A stretch of 64,000 bases of DNA from VAZQ01 sp963702695 (GTDB taxonomy: Bacteria > Pseudomonadota > Alphaproteobacteria > Rhizobiales > Xanthobacteraceae). The notes below the pieces were generated by a model. That model was given only the letters and a program-made list of their open reading frames with translations. It was not told the DNA's origin and made no database searches. The DNA is taken from contig CAVPDS010000004.1 in the NCBI GenBank assembly GCA_963702695.1, positions 1 through 64,000 of the forward strand, written 5' to 3'. The translations under genes and the position numbers were made by a program. How positions within the stretch are numbered: the first letter of the stretch is position 1; each line of letters opens with the position of its first letter. Shown in pieces: positions 53,623-62,815 of the stretch.

Positions 53623-56475
53623 CTAGCGTCTTCGCCTTCGAGACCGCCTCGTCCTGTCTTCCGAATTGTCACTTCCGCTGGCCAGGGAGGTCTTGATCTT
53701 CTGATCGATCAAATCGGCGAAAGCGACATTGCCCTTCTTCGACTGCTCAAACACGTCGATCAAAGTCCTGCGCAGAAGGTCATTGTTGGTGCAACCGGTC
53801 GTCCGCTGCAGGTTGCGGAACTGCTCTTCCGTCGGCGATTCGGAGCGGCCCCAATCCCAAACCCAGAGGTATCTCCGAATTGTCCAGTTATATCCACCCG
53901 TAACAAATCCGCAGTTCAACGGCACCAGCAAGCGGCGCACCTTGACCTGCTTGGTCACGGGGTCGACGCTGCCGTAGTAACGCTCCATTCGGCCGACCTC
54001 GCTGTCGGTCAGCAACGGACGGCCCGATGCATCGACGGCCTCGCCATTCTTGGCCATTTCCACCAGCAGATGCGCGGCGGCGATTTCGTTGAATGGATTA
54101 CCTTCGCTGGTCGTCGGGTCGGTCTGCACCGCAAGCGCGATGGTCTGGTAGGCGAGCCGCATGGCTTCGAGCGGATCGGGCTGGCGACCGAATTCGCCGG
54201 TTCGGTTGATTTGGGCGAGCGCCAGCGCGGCTTTCGGTGAACCTTGGGCCATCGCGTGCTGGAGCAGATTAATCGCTTCCTGCTCACCATATTCCTGCTT
54301 CACCAGGATGAGGCCACGGCGCAGTCGATCGGCGAACTCGGCTTGGGCATGGGAATCGCCGCCATGCGCCGCCATTCTCCAGTAGCGCTCGGCGATCTCG
54401 GGTTCGCGGTTGGCCAAACCCGTTCCTTCCTCCAGGAGAGTCGCGAGTTCGGCCTGGGCTTCGCTATCACCCGCTTCCGCCACTCGTGCCATCCACAATA
54501 CGGCAAGTCCCGGATCGGCGCGCACCGAGTTGGCGCTGTCCTCATTGTTGTTCTTGTCGTATGTAACGGAACCCTTCCCATAGATGATTCCCAAAAGCAG
54601 CTTGGCGCGCGAAGAACCCGCATCGGCCGCGCGCTGCAGCCATTCGACCCCGCGGCGCGGACTTTTACGCGGCACTCCAATGCCGGTGTACAGGTCCACG
54701 CCATGCTCGACCATCGCGGAGAGAAAGCCACTCTCCGCCGATCGCGCCTGTAGCTCGGCCGCTTGGTAAATGTCGCGCCGCAAGCCGCCAGCGCCATCCC
54801 GATAGTGCAGCGCCAGATCATACATCGCCAGCGGATGGCCCTGCTGGGCTGCGCGCTTAAGAAGGTCGACAGCCTTCTTTTGCAGGGTCTCCTTCTGCTC
54901 TTCGTCTCGCTGGTAAGCGACGCCGCCGCCGGCCTCCGTCAGAACTGAGACATCGTTGGCTTCGATGGCGTACTCGTACAACACAGCAAGATATGTCAAC
55001 GCGGTGACATAGCCGCGCTTGGCGGCCTCGTCATAGTTCGTACGAGCCTCGCGCAAAGCATCCGCTTGATCTGCCGCTGAAGTCCCCGCCGTCGTGAAGC
55101 GCTTGTGATAAGCACGGCCGAGATTGAAGAAATAGCGAGCGATGCGGGGATTCTCTGCGACCGCTTTCTTGCAGGCAGCAATGGCGGCATCGGTATCGAT
55201 CTTGTCGAAAGGAATGCCGGGGACTTCCGGAGGGCGCGCACGATCGAGTTCGGCCGCTGCCTCCTGATCGCATGGATTGATCGAACGGTTGGTGGTCGGC
55301 TTCGGCGGTTCGACCGCATCATCGGACGTGAGCTGAAGTTGAATGAGGGCCCGTCGCGCCAAGTCGCCGGTCTTGCAGAAGTCGAAGCGCCGGCGATGCC
55401 GCTCGTAGAGCTCGCGCTTGCGCAATCCCTTGATCTGCTCCCAGTCCTCGGCGGCGCCGTCACATTTGTCTTGCGCCATCTGGAAGCGCTCGCGGCCGAT
55501 CGAGCCGACAAAGAAGAAGGAGCCGGCCTCCTCCGGCTTGCCAACCAATTCCGGTTCCTGCTGCCGTCCCGATTTGTTGGCAATCGCTCGCACCATCAGC
55601 TTGACGCGATCGCCCAGCTCGGTCAGCGACTGGCCCGGGCGCTGCAGCTCGGAGCGCAATACGCTGGTGAACAGCGAGTTGCGACCGGAATCGTTGCCGG
55701 GCAGCTTCTCCAACGCCTGCTCGCCGAAGGCGGCCGAGTACATGATCGCAAAACCGGCCGGCGGCACGTGATCGGTCACCAGCCGGCTCCCGGACTGGCT
55801 GCCGCGCCGGAGCGGAGTTTTTGGATCGTTGTTGTCGGCAACGGGATCAGAGCTCATCAGCGAGCGACAGGCATCGAGAATCATGATCACCGACTTCGGA
55901 TTCTTGTCGGCCAGCCTCAGCTCGATCTCCGTCTCCGAGAAGCCGCTCTTGGGGACTTCGTTCTGCTCATAGGAATCGAGAAACGCCGGAATCCGCAGGC
56001 GCACGATGTCGTCGTTCTTGCGATCCGCCTCGGGAAGCTGGGATTTGGCGTAGGTGAACGGGCTTCTCAGATCAGCGAGCAACAGATAATTGGTCTTGGT
56101 CGAGTCGATGCCGAAGCCATGGCCTGAAAAATAGAAAACGATCGTGTCGCCACTTTCGATCGTATTGAGAAATGCATTGAATTCCCGGTCGAAGGCGTCC
56201 TTGTTCCTGGTGTCGTTGACGACCTTGATGTTTTTCTTGTCGAAGCCGATCTCTTCCAGATCCTTCGCAAGATCATTGGCGTCATTGATCGTTCGTTCGA
56301 GCTGCGGGACCTTCTTGTCGCTGTAGTGCTGGATGCCGACGAGGAAGGCGCGGCGCGTCTGCGCCTCCGAAGCGGATGGTCCACAGAACAACCAGGCGAC
56401 AACGCCGGCGAATAGTACATGAAGTAAAATTCTGACCGTGCTTCCAGAACTTCCCATTGTATTTGCTTTCCGCAA
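53623..56475 (-). CDS. Exported caspase-like protease with Sel1 repeats
   Basis: 950 residues. Signal peptide (ILLHVLFAGVVAWLFCGPSASEA), then a peptidase C14 domain at ~41-330: RRAFLVGIQHYSD, VFYFSGHGFG with catalytic His119, IMILDACRS with catalytic Cys203, and IMYSAAFGEQALE. A TPR-like motif (ARYFFNLGRAYHKRF) is followed by about seven Sel1-like repeats (TALTYLAVLYEYAI, LAMYDLALHYRDGAG, SRAKLLLGIIYGKGS, AQAELATLLEEGTG and others) to ~800. The C-terminus ends in an Arg-rich tail (RRSRRRRR). Export of a metacaspase-like enzyme to the periplasm is unusual in combination with this size. An alternative start is Met7. Confidence 0.9.
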   Translation of the reverse strand: MRKANTMGSSGSTVRILLHVLFAGVVAWLFCGPSASEAQTRRAFLVGIQHYSDKKVPQLERTINDANDLAKDLEEIGFDKKNIKVVNDTRNKDAFDREFNAFLNTIESGDTIVFYFSGHGFGIDSTKTNYLLLADLRSPFTYAKSQLPEADRKNDDIVRLRIPAFLDSYEQNEVPKSGFSETEIELRLADKNPKSVIMILDACRSLMSSDPVADNNDPKTPLRRGSQSGSRLVTDHVPPAGFAIMYSAAFGEQALEKLPGNDSGRNSLFTSVLRSELQRPGQSLTELGDRVKLMVRAIANKSGRQQEPELVGKPEEAGSFFFVGSIGRERFQMAQDKCDGAAEDWEQIKGLRKRELYERHRRRFDFCKTGDLARRALIQLQLTSDDAVEPPKPTTNRSINPCDQEAAAELDRARPPEVPGIPFDKIDTDAAIAACKKAVAENPRIARYFFNLGRAYHKRFTTAGTSAADQADALREARTNYDEAAKRGYVTALTYLAVLYEYAIEANDVSVLTEAGGGVAYQRDEEQKETLQKKAVDLLKRAAQQGHPLAMYDLALHYRDGAGGLRRDIYQAAELQARSAESGFLSAMVEHGVDLYTGIGVPRKSPRRGVEWLQRAADAGSSRAKLLLGIIYGKGSVTYDKNNNEDSANSVRADPGLAVLWMARVAEAGDSEAQAELATLLEEGTGLANREPEIAERYWRMAAHGGDSHAQAEFADRLRRGLILVKQEYGEQEAINLLQHAMAQGSPKAALALAQINRTGEFGRQPDPLEAMRLAYQTIALAVQTDPTTSEGNPFNEIAAAHLLVEMAKNGEAVDASGRPLLTDSEVGRMERYYGSVDPVTKQVKVRRLLVPLNCGFVTGGYNWTIRRYLWVWDWGRSESPTEEQFRNLQRTTGCTNNDLLRRTLIDVFEQSKKGNVAFADLIDQKIKTSLASGSDNSEDRTRRSRRRRR

Positions 56476-56566
56476 TCATCCCAAACTATTATGACACTGG
56501 CTCGTTTTAGCGGCAAGTTGTCCTTGTTTATATCGTATCTCCAGGCAATAAGGCAGTCATGCGCGT

Positions 56567-59188
56567 CTATTCGCGGGGCGCGAGAAGCAAGGTCCGCGCC
56601 ACACGGAATCCGATCCTTTCCTGCCGTTCAGTCGTGAGCTCCCAGCTTCTTGCGGCCGACCTCAGGTCGCGCGGCTCATCGGACCAGGCACCCCCGCGAA
56701 TGACATGGCGGCTACAGTCGCCTGTGGTCCGAGCACTGCCGTCATGGGGCAGCCCGGCAAGCGTGTCGTTCCAGCAATCCTCCACCCACTCGCGCACATT
56801 GCCGTGTACGTGCAGGAGGCCAAATGGATTGGCTTCGCCGGTATCAGCCAGCACTGTCCGCGCCTGCTTCTGCGCCTTTGGGCTGCCGAGATACGATATG
56901 TTCCAATTGTAGTTCGCACGGTCGGGGGCGATATCGCGCCCGAACCAGAACGGCGTGGATGGGCAGGCGCCAGAGGCGCATCCTCGGGCGGCGAACTCCC
57001 ACTCCGACTCCGACAACAAACGGTAGGTCGCGCCGGTCTTGCGTGACAGCCATTCGACGTATGCCTTGGCGTCCTGCCAGGAGACGAAGATGACCGGATG
57101 CCTGCCGGTGCCGAAGTCGAAGTCACCGGGCCGATAGGCGTTGCAGCCACCCTCGGCGATGCACGCCGACCATTCGTCAAAGGTGACTTCACTGCGCCCG
57201 GCTGCAAAGGCGTGGCCAATCGTGACTTCCTGCTGAGGACCTTCGTGTTCGTTATGGCCACTCTCGTTGATTGGCGACCCAATCAGGGTCCGACCGGCGG
57301 GAACAACCGTCATCACTGGGCAACGCTCACACTCCCTGAACAAATGCAGCCCGGTGCCGAGGACATCGGCGTTCGCCGGCGCGGCGGCAAGGATTGTCGC
57401 GGTCGCGGGCGGCTGTGGCTGCGCCACAGCAGTGCTGTTCGCTGGCGGCGCCGGCGGCGGTGTGGGTAATGCCAATCGGTTGGGCGCCGGCGGATCGGGA
57501 GGGGTAGCGCTGGGAGCAGGAACGGCTGTCGCTTTTGACGGGGCGCCGGCGGGCGGTTCCTGCGGGCCGGGGTTTGTTGGCAATGCCGCTGGTGACGGCG
57601 AAGCAGCGGGCGGCTTTGCAGGCAAGGACAAATCAGCCGGTGGCGATACCGCCTGCGGCGATGGCGTTGAGGGCGGTGAAGGCCCCTGCGACGGCGGATC
57701 CGCAGGGGGCAATGCGGCTCGCGGCGATGGAGCCGCGGGCAGCAGAACTACCTGCGAGGACGATTCGGTGGCTGCCGGCGCTGCCTTCGAGGCGGATTGT
57801 GCAGGCAACGGATTTTCTTGTTGCCGCAAATTCGGACTCAGTGTTTGCAAGCCGAACCATCCGGCAAAGGCGAGCAAGCAAGCCGCGCCGGCCAGGCCAA
57901 TCGGAATGATCAGCCGCCCGCGGGGCGCAGCGGGACCAGGTGGACCTAGCGTCGGATCGCGAGCGGACGCCTGCCGCTGGTCAACGGCGGCTTGCGCCGG
58001 AGGACGATCGTTCCGGGGCGCGCGGCGAGGGCCAGGAGCCTCGCCCATCGACCGCATGCCGCCGCGCAACTTGTCCCGCGGGAGAACGCCGAGCCGGGCC
58101 AGCGCGGCCTTGAGACCGGGGCGGTCGTTCACAAGAAGCGTATGAAACTCGCCGAACGGCGGATTGATCGACCCGATATCGAGATCGCTCAACCGCATCG
58201 GAATGAGTTTGTTGCCGGCGCGGCTGGCCTCGTCATAGACCCAGTCCGAGTCGACGGAAGCCTCGCTCCAGAGCACAATCACGGCCCGCGCAGCCTCGAT
58301 GGCAGCCAGCGTCGCTTTGCGGAACCGCTCGCCGCCTTTGATCTTCTGGTCCCACCAGACGCTGTATCCTTCGGCCTCAAGATCGCGCGCGAGCGCGTCG
58401 ATCAGCGAGAGGTCGGCCCGTGAATAGGAAATGAAGATGTCGCCTGCGCTTTCCGAGTTGGAGTCCGGCTCCTGCGGCACCAGGAAGATCGGATCGGCGC
58501 CGAGCGACCCATAAAGGTGCGGCTCCTGGACGCCACCGGTCGCCTTGAGGACGGCGTCGCGCACGTAGCGAAACAGGAACCCGACCTCGAGGCCGGGCTT
58601 TGCCAGATATTCAAGGAGCGCCGCAGCGAACGGACTGTGAAGGCCCTCTCCGTCGCGGGCCACGGTCCCGCTTTTGGCGGCATAGGCGACCAGCACATTT
58701 CCGCCAGGCGCCACATCAGCGAGCCCGTGGCCGACTGAGCGCGTGCGCGCCGAGCGCACCATGCGCGACCGAAACATGTTGTCGCGGCAGGCGTCCAGAA
58801 TCACGAGCCGCAGCCGGCTGGCGCCGTCGACCGAATTCAGCAACTGATCGAGGGAGATGGCCTCGAATGCAATGTCGCGGTCATGCTCGAGCTTTGCGTC
58901 GACCGGGACCAGATAATTTACGCCGTCGACCTCGATGCCATGGCCGGCATAGTAAACCACCGCAATGTCGGCGCCGTCCGCCGTACGGCTGAACGCCTGG
59001 ATGGCGCGCCGCATGGCCTCGAAACCCAAGTTCTGATGGTCGATGATCTGGTCGAAGCCGGCCGCGCTCAGCCGCTCCGCGATTCCCAGCGCGTCGTTGC
59101 CCGGGTTGAGCAACGGGGCCGCATGCTCATAGGCACAATTGCCAATAACCAATGCGACCCGCGTTTGCGCCGGTCTAACCTCCGCCAT
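56567..59188 (-). CDS. Caspase-TIR-TM-FGE multidomain fusion
   Basis: 873 residues from ATG 59188 (gaggg 6 to 10 bases upstream; the frame runs further up, but homology starts at VALVIGNCAYEHA). Domains in order: caspase-like C14 at 6-240 with IAVVYYAGHG (His83) and LRLVILDACRDNMF (Cys134); TIR at ~249-370 with DIFISYSRADLSLIDA and SDWVYDEASRAG (candidate catalytic Glu320); a basic/Pro linker; one membrane helix ~426-447 (LIIPIGLAGAACLLAFAGWF); an Ala/Pro stalk to ~615; and an FGE/SUMF1-like domain ~640-873 (MTVVPAGRTLIGSP, VSWQDAKAYVEWLSRKTG, LLSESEWEFAARG, NVREWVEDCW, HVIRGGAWSDEP, RIGFRVART). If the N-terminus is cytosolic, both effector domains face inward and the FGE-like domain faces the periplasm. 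Confidence 0.93.
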   Translation of the reverse strand: MAEVRPAQTRVALVIGNCAYEHAAPLLNPGNDALGIAERLSAAGFDQIIDHQNLGFEAMRRAIQAFSRTADGADIAVVYYAGHGIEVDGVNYLVPVDAKLEHDRDIAFEAISLDQLLNSVDGASRLRLVILDACRDNMFRSRMVRSARTRSVGHGLADVAPGGNVLVAYAAKSGTVARDGEGLHSPFAAALLEYLAKPGLEVGFLFRYVRDAVLKATGGVQEPHLYGSLGADPIFLVPQEPDSNSESAGDIFISYSRADLSLIDALARDLEAEGYSVWWDQKIKGGERFRKATLAAIEAARAVIVLWSEASVDSDWVYDEASRAGNKLIPMRLSDLDIGSINPPFGEFHTLLVNDRPGLKAALARLGVLPRDKLRGGMRSMGEAPGPRRAPRNDRPPAQAAVDQRQASARDPTLGPPGPAAPRGRLIIPIGLAGAACLLAFAGWFGLQTLSPNLRQQENPLPAQSASKAAPAATESSSQVVLLPAAPSPRAALPPADPPSQGPSPPSTPSPQAVSPPADLSLPAKPPAASPSPAALPTNPGPQEPPAGAPSKATAVPAPSATPPDPPAPNRLALPTPPPAPPANSTAVAQPQPPATATILAAAPANADVLGTGLHLFRECERCPVMTVVPAGRTLIGSPINESGHNEHEGPQQEVTIGHAFAAGRSEVTFDEWSACIAEGGCNAYRPGDFDFGTGRHPVIFVSWQDAKAYVEWLSRKTGATYRLLSESEWEFAARGCASGACPSTPFWFGRDIAPDRANYNWNISYLGSPKAQKQARTVLADTGEANPFGLLHVHGNVREWVEDCWNDTLAGLPHDGSARTTGDCSRHVIRGGAWSDEPRDLRSAARSWELTTERQERIGFRVARTLLLAPRE

Positions 59189-59677
59189 CGAAGCCCTCAC
59201 AGACAGCAGCCGAGCGAGCCTGCTCTCCTTTTTGGCCCCTCCGCTTCGCATGCAATTTTTGAGCATACCAATTTGACGGCTGGCCGTCATCCGCCGCCCG
59301 CAAGCATGCTTAGTGCGCCTCCCATGGAAGCGTTTCGTTCGAGCGGACTGGACCATCCTCGTGTCAGTGTCGTCACCATGCCGAGCGAGGTACGCACGAA
59401 GCTCCGACGACGCGCCGCGTCCTAACGATTTTCCGACGTCCGCATTGAGATTTTCGACCGAGCGCCCAAAGCTCAAGGTCCAGCCCGTTCAACTGCCACT
59501 TGCTCGTTTGCCATCGGGATGGTCGCCCTGGCCGAGAACCCGGCGGTTGCAAAATGGCTTCCACACCGGGATATTTCAGGTCGCTGCAGGAAAAGAGAAA
59601 AAGAGGCGGCGTGCCTGCCACCGGCGAGCACGCGAACTGCATCAGCCCATCGGTTCACGATGAGAGGGAGGATAAAG
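59189..59677. other. Divergent intergenic region
   Basis: About 490 bases between the caspase-TIR-FGE start and the exported-protein gene at 59678. The minus frame of the fusion stays open to 59476 but that extension is low-complexity and unlike known caspase proteins. Promoters for both directions must lie here. Confidence 0.5.
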
Positions 59678-60487
59678 ATGCTTTACCGATGTTCGATCAG
59701 CGCATTCGCGCTCGCGGGCGCGCTTTGCGTCACGACCGCTGGCGCCTGGGCCTGGGACGACTCAAAATACCCCGACTTCAGCGGGCAGTGGCGTCCGATC
59801 GGCGGGCCAGGTCGGTTCGCCCGCGACCAGAATGCTCCGCTCACGCCGGAGTATCAGGCCATCTTCGACGCCACCAAGTCCGAAGGCGGACAGGGCACGA
59901 GCAACATGACGTATGTCTGCTTCTCGCCGGGCATGCCGCGCGCCACCAATGGCTATGGCGAGATCGAATTCGTCATAGCACCGACGACCTTCCACGTTCT
60001 GGTCGACCATATCTACGACAATCGCCGGATCTTCACGGACGGACGCCCTTGGCCGGAGCCGATGATACCGACCCTCCTGGGTTATTCGATCGGCCAGTGG
60101 ATCGATACGGACGGGGACGGCAAATACGACGTGCTCGAGGTCGAGACGCGCGGCTTCCGCGGTCCGCGTGCTTTCGACGCGACCGGCCTTCCTCTGCATC
60201 ACGACAACCAGACGATCGTCAAGGAAAAGCTTTACATCGACAGCAAGGATCCCAACGTCGCCCATGACGAGGTCACCGTGATCGACCACGCGCTCACGCA
60301 TCCATGGACAGTCGTGAAGAACTACCGACGCAACCCATCTCCCCGTCCGATCTGGACGGAAGAGAACTGTCCCGAAACCAACAATCATGTCCGCGTCGGC
60401 AACGACGACTACATGGTGAGCGCCGATGGCTTCCTGATGCCTACCGCAAAAGGCCAGAAGGCTCCGGATCTGAAGTATTTCAAGTAG
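59678..60487 (+). CDS. Exported protein of uncharacterised family (paralogue 1)
   Basis: 269 residues. Signal peptide (AFALAGALCVTTAGAWA), then a conserved WDDSKYPDFSGQWRPIGGPG start, LTPEYQAIFDATKSEGGQG, CFSPGMPRATNGYGEIEF, LGYSIGQWIDTDGDGKYD and VETRGFRGPRAFDATGLPLH. These match stretch for stretch the gene at 61594-62442, so both belong to one family that I cannot name. GDGKYD could bind calcium. Function unknown; a periplasmic beta-rich binding or hydrolytic protein is plausible. The start has gagggaggat 5 to 14 bases upstream. Confidence 0.8.
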   Translation: MLYRCSISAFALAGALCVTTAGAWAWDDSKYPDFSGQWRPIGGPGRFARDQNAPLTPEYQAIFDATKSEGGQGTSNMTYVCFSPGMPRATNGYGEIEFVIAPTTFHVLVDHIYDNRRIFTDGRPWPEPMIPTLLGYSIGQWIDTDGDGKYDVLEVETRGFRGPRAFDATGLPLHHDNQTIVKEKLYIDSKDPNVAHDEVTVIDHALTHPWTVVKNYRRNPSPRPIWTEENCPETNNHVRVGNDDYMVSADGFLMPTAKGQKAPDLKYFK

Positions 60488-60795
60488 GCCTCACCGTGCT
60501 GCCCCGTCTACTCGCCATCACCAAGGAGGTGATCGGGATAGCAGCGCTGTTTGCTGCGGTGCAAGAGTCCGAAAAGTGGCCCTGGGGCATCCAATTCCCT
60601 GCCCGTCCAGGGTGGATTAGTGCAGCCGCAGCCCTACCCTACCAATTCCGCCATACGAACTAAAACAACGCCTGCTTCCGACGCTAATTCACGTCAACTC
60701 GATCGGACGCCGCAGAGCTTCCGGTCAGTGATTCGACAATGTAATCGCGTTACTACAAATCAACCGCCGGCCAGAAGAGAAGCTCTCTCTTGTGG
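60488..60795. other. Intergenic, with tRNA-Leu 5'-half-like segment
   Basis: Contains 15 bases (ctaccaattccgcca, 60639-60653) identical to the 5' half of the tRNA-Leu at 13103-13187, in the same minus orientation, followed by a different acceptor strand. No T arm follows. No gene is visible in the rest. Confidence 0.4.
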
Positions 60796-61245
60796 TCATT
60801 TTTCCTGGGACACCGCAGGTTGCTGCTGGCTCTCCCCGGGCTGCCACGGGACCAGCCCTGCGGGCGGCACCGGCTCGTTCCGCGCCGGCATGAACGCGTC
60901 GAGCTGAACCTTGACATTGTGCAGCATCGTTTCGAGCACGGCGTAGTCGCCCGTCTTGCGATCGATGACCCGCTCCAGCTCGGCACAGCGCTGGCGCAGA
61001 CCCGCGATTTCGTGATCACGCATGGTGATCTCGACTTCCAGCAGATGCAGCCGGTTCTCGGCGCGGCCCAGCTCTTCGGCCAGCCGCGTGCTTTCCTCCC
61101 GAATTCTCTGATATTCGGCCAGGCCCGCCTCGACCACCTGCACGCTGCGCTCGGTTAGCGGCATTTGCTCGATCACGCTGATTTTCTTTCTGGCATCCCG
61201 ATGATCGATGGCACCCATTCCGCCTTTCTGCACTACCTCAGTCAT
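60796..61245 (-). CDS. Coiled-coil hypothetical protein
   Basis: 149 residues. Residues ~40-105 form a continuous heptad-rich helix (EYQRIREESTRLAEELGRAE, RLHLLEVEITMRDHEIAGLR, ERVIDRKTGDYAVLETML), ending in a Pro/Gln-rich tail. No signal. Met11 (MGAIDHRD) could be the true start. It resembles small structural or scaffold proteins; family unknown. It lies between the two exported paralogues. Confidence 0.65.
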   Translation of the reverse strand: MTEVVQKGGMGAIDHRDARKKISVIEQMPLTERSVQVVEAGLAEYQRIREESTRLAEELGRAENRLHLLEVEITMRDHEIAGLRQRCAELERVIDRKTGDYAVLETMLHNVKVQLDAFMPARNEPVPPAGLVPWQPGESQQQPAVSQEK

Positions 61246-61497
61246 ACACCCCTCCTTTGCCCCAAGGTCCTCGAACCCCCGATCTCGTCACGCCGGCAAT
61301 TCTTGTTCGCAACGAAGGCTAAGATGCGGCAGGTGGCAGAAAGGCCCATCGCGTATGTGGACACCGGCGGGCTCCGACATGGGAACCGGAGGTCGCCGAA
61401 ATGGGCGGCACGCCACCACACCTGTACCAGGGTGCGGCAGTGACCGAGCGATATCCAGCGAGAGCGCTGATGACGACCGGTAAGGAGGCGAAAAAGC

Positions 61498-61532
61498 GTA
61501 GCCCGGATGGAACCCGAGCGACATCCGGGTTC
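61498..61532. repeat. Dispersed repeat gtagcccggatg...catccgggt
   Basis: gtagcccggatgg aacccgag cgacatccgggtt; a second copy is at 62517-62547. The inverted arms cccggatg/catccggg form a hairpin. Confidence 0.75.
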
Positions 61533-61593
61533 CGGCGCGACATCCGCCCCCCGGATTTCGCTTACCCGCTCCGCAAACCAGCGCCCCCCCATC

Positions 61594-62442
61594 TCACTTT
61601 GGCGCCGGCGCGAAATACCGCAGGTCCGGCGGCTTCTGGTTCTTCCTTGCCGGCATCAGAAGGCCGGCGCCGCTCAAGATGTAGTTCGTCTGATTGAGGA
61701 AGACGTGATGATTGTTCTCGGTGCACTGGGTCTCGACCCAGAGCTCGGGTCCGCGAACGCGGAGATAGTTGCGAGTCACGCGCCAGGGACGCGTCAATGC
61801 ATCATCGATCGCCGTCACCTCGTCGTGCATGAGGTTGGGGTTGTCCAGGTCGCGGGAGATGCGCTCCAGCAGCACCGCGCGCTGATCCTTGTGGAAGGGG
61901 ATTCCGCTGCTGTCGTAGCTGTGCGGGTTCTTCAGGCCGCGGGTCTCGACGATAAGCGTATCGTAGCGGCCGTCGCCGTCGGCATCCTCCCATTTTCCGA
62001 TCGAATAGCCGGCGTAGCTGGGCGGTAGCGGTGCCGGCCAGTCGCGGCCGTCGGTGTAGATGCGGCGGAAGAAGTTGAACAGCTCACCGAAGATGTAGGT
62101 GGTCTCGCCGGTGATGATGAATTGCAGCGGCATGATGCCGATCATGCCGCGCGGCATCCCCGGCGGAAAGCAGCGATAGGTCGGGTCGGAGCCTTGTCCG
62201 CCGGCGGCCTGATCGGCGAGGCCGGCTTCGAAGATCGCCTGATATTCTGGAGTGAGCGGCGGCTCCTCGCCACGACCCAGTCGCTTGGTCGGGTCCCAGG
62301 CATTGCCGCCGCCCGGACCGGGCCGCTGCCACTGGCCTCTCCAGTCCGGATATTTCGCCTCGTCATGCGCGTGCGCGCGTGGGATGCCGGCGGCGAACGT
62401 CGCCAGCAGCGCGAAAGTGCCGATCACGGCTGCGTAGCGCAT
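61594..62442 (-). CDS. Exported protein of uncharacterised family (paralogue 2)
   Basis: 282 residues from ATG 62442. Signal peptide (GTFALLATFAAGIPRAHA), then HDEAKYPDWRGQWQRPGPGG, PPLTPEYQAIFEAGLADQAA, CFPPGMPRGMIGIMPLQF, YAGYSIGKWEDADGDGRYD, VETRGLKNPHSYDSSGIPFH and LMHDEVTAIDDALTRPWRV. Every block has a partner in 59678-60487, at roughly 45 percent identity by eye. Two copies in divergent positions around a coiled-coil gene suggest an old inverted duplication. Confidence 0.8.
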   Translation of the reverse strand: MRYAAVIGTFALLATFAAGIPRAHAHDEAKYPDWRGQWQRPGPGGGNAWDPTKRLGRGEEPPLTPEYQAIFEAGLADQAAGGQGSDPTYRCFPPGMPRGMIGIMPLQFIITGETTYIFGELFNFFRRIYTDGRDWPAPLPPSYAGYSIGKWEDADGDGRYDTLIVETRGLKNPHSYDSSGIPFHKDQRAVLLERISRDLDNPNLMHDEVTAIDDALTRPWRVTRNYLRVRGPELWVETQCTENNHHVFLNQTNYILSGAGLLMPARKNQKPPDLRYFAPAPK

Positions 62443-62516
62443 CGCGGATTCTCCTTGCGGCCGATCGGAGGTTACTGCGCCGGCGACAAAAGTCCATTCC
62501 GCGGAGGAACCGGACA

Positions 62517-62547
62517 GTAGCCCGGATGAGCGAAGCGACATCCGGGT
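62517..62547. repeat. Dispersed repeat, second copy
   Basis: gtagcccggatgagcgaagc gacatccgggt, matching 61498-61532. Confidence 0.75.
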
Positions 62548-62815
62548 CAAACGGTTGATGCGCTGTGATTAAGCGAGCCCGCCTATCGCTTCGCTCATGC
62601 GGGCGACAAGTTGCACTGAGCGCTCTTGGGACTCATTGCCCTTGGATCAGAATCGAGCGGAGGGGGATTAACGAAGTGTAATCCGCCATAAGCGAACCCA
62701 ATCGCAGCGTGAGCCGACGAATTAGCATGCCGTTCGCTTTGGACGGCAGGGCGAGAGCGGGGCGACGACATCACGGTGGGGGCCGAGTCTCACCTGGGGA
62801 GAGTTGGTGAAGCAC
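62548..62815. other. Intergenic region before the repeat protein
   Basis: Contains further partial repeats of the same family (gaagtgtaatccgcc; gcttcgctcatgcgggcgac) and the ribosome-binding stretch ggggagag before the next start. No gene. Confidence 0.5.

Noticed and set aside
56600..58900. Diversity-generating retroelement acting on the FGE-like domain
   Set aside because: FGE-type folds are known targets, but the final region (RGGAWSDEP...RIGFRVAR) is not rich in AAC/AAT codons, and no reverse transcriptase or template repeat is visible in the window.
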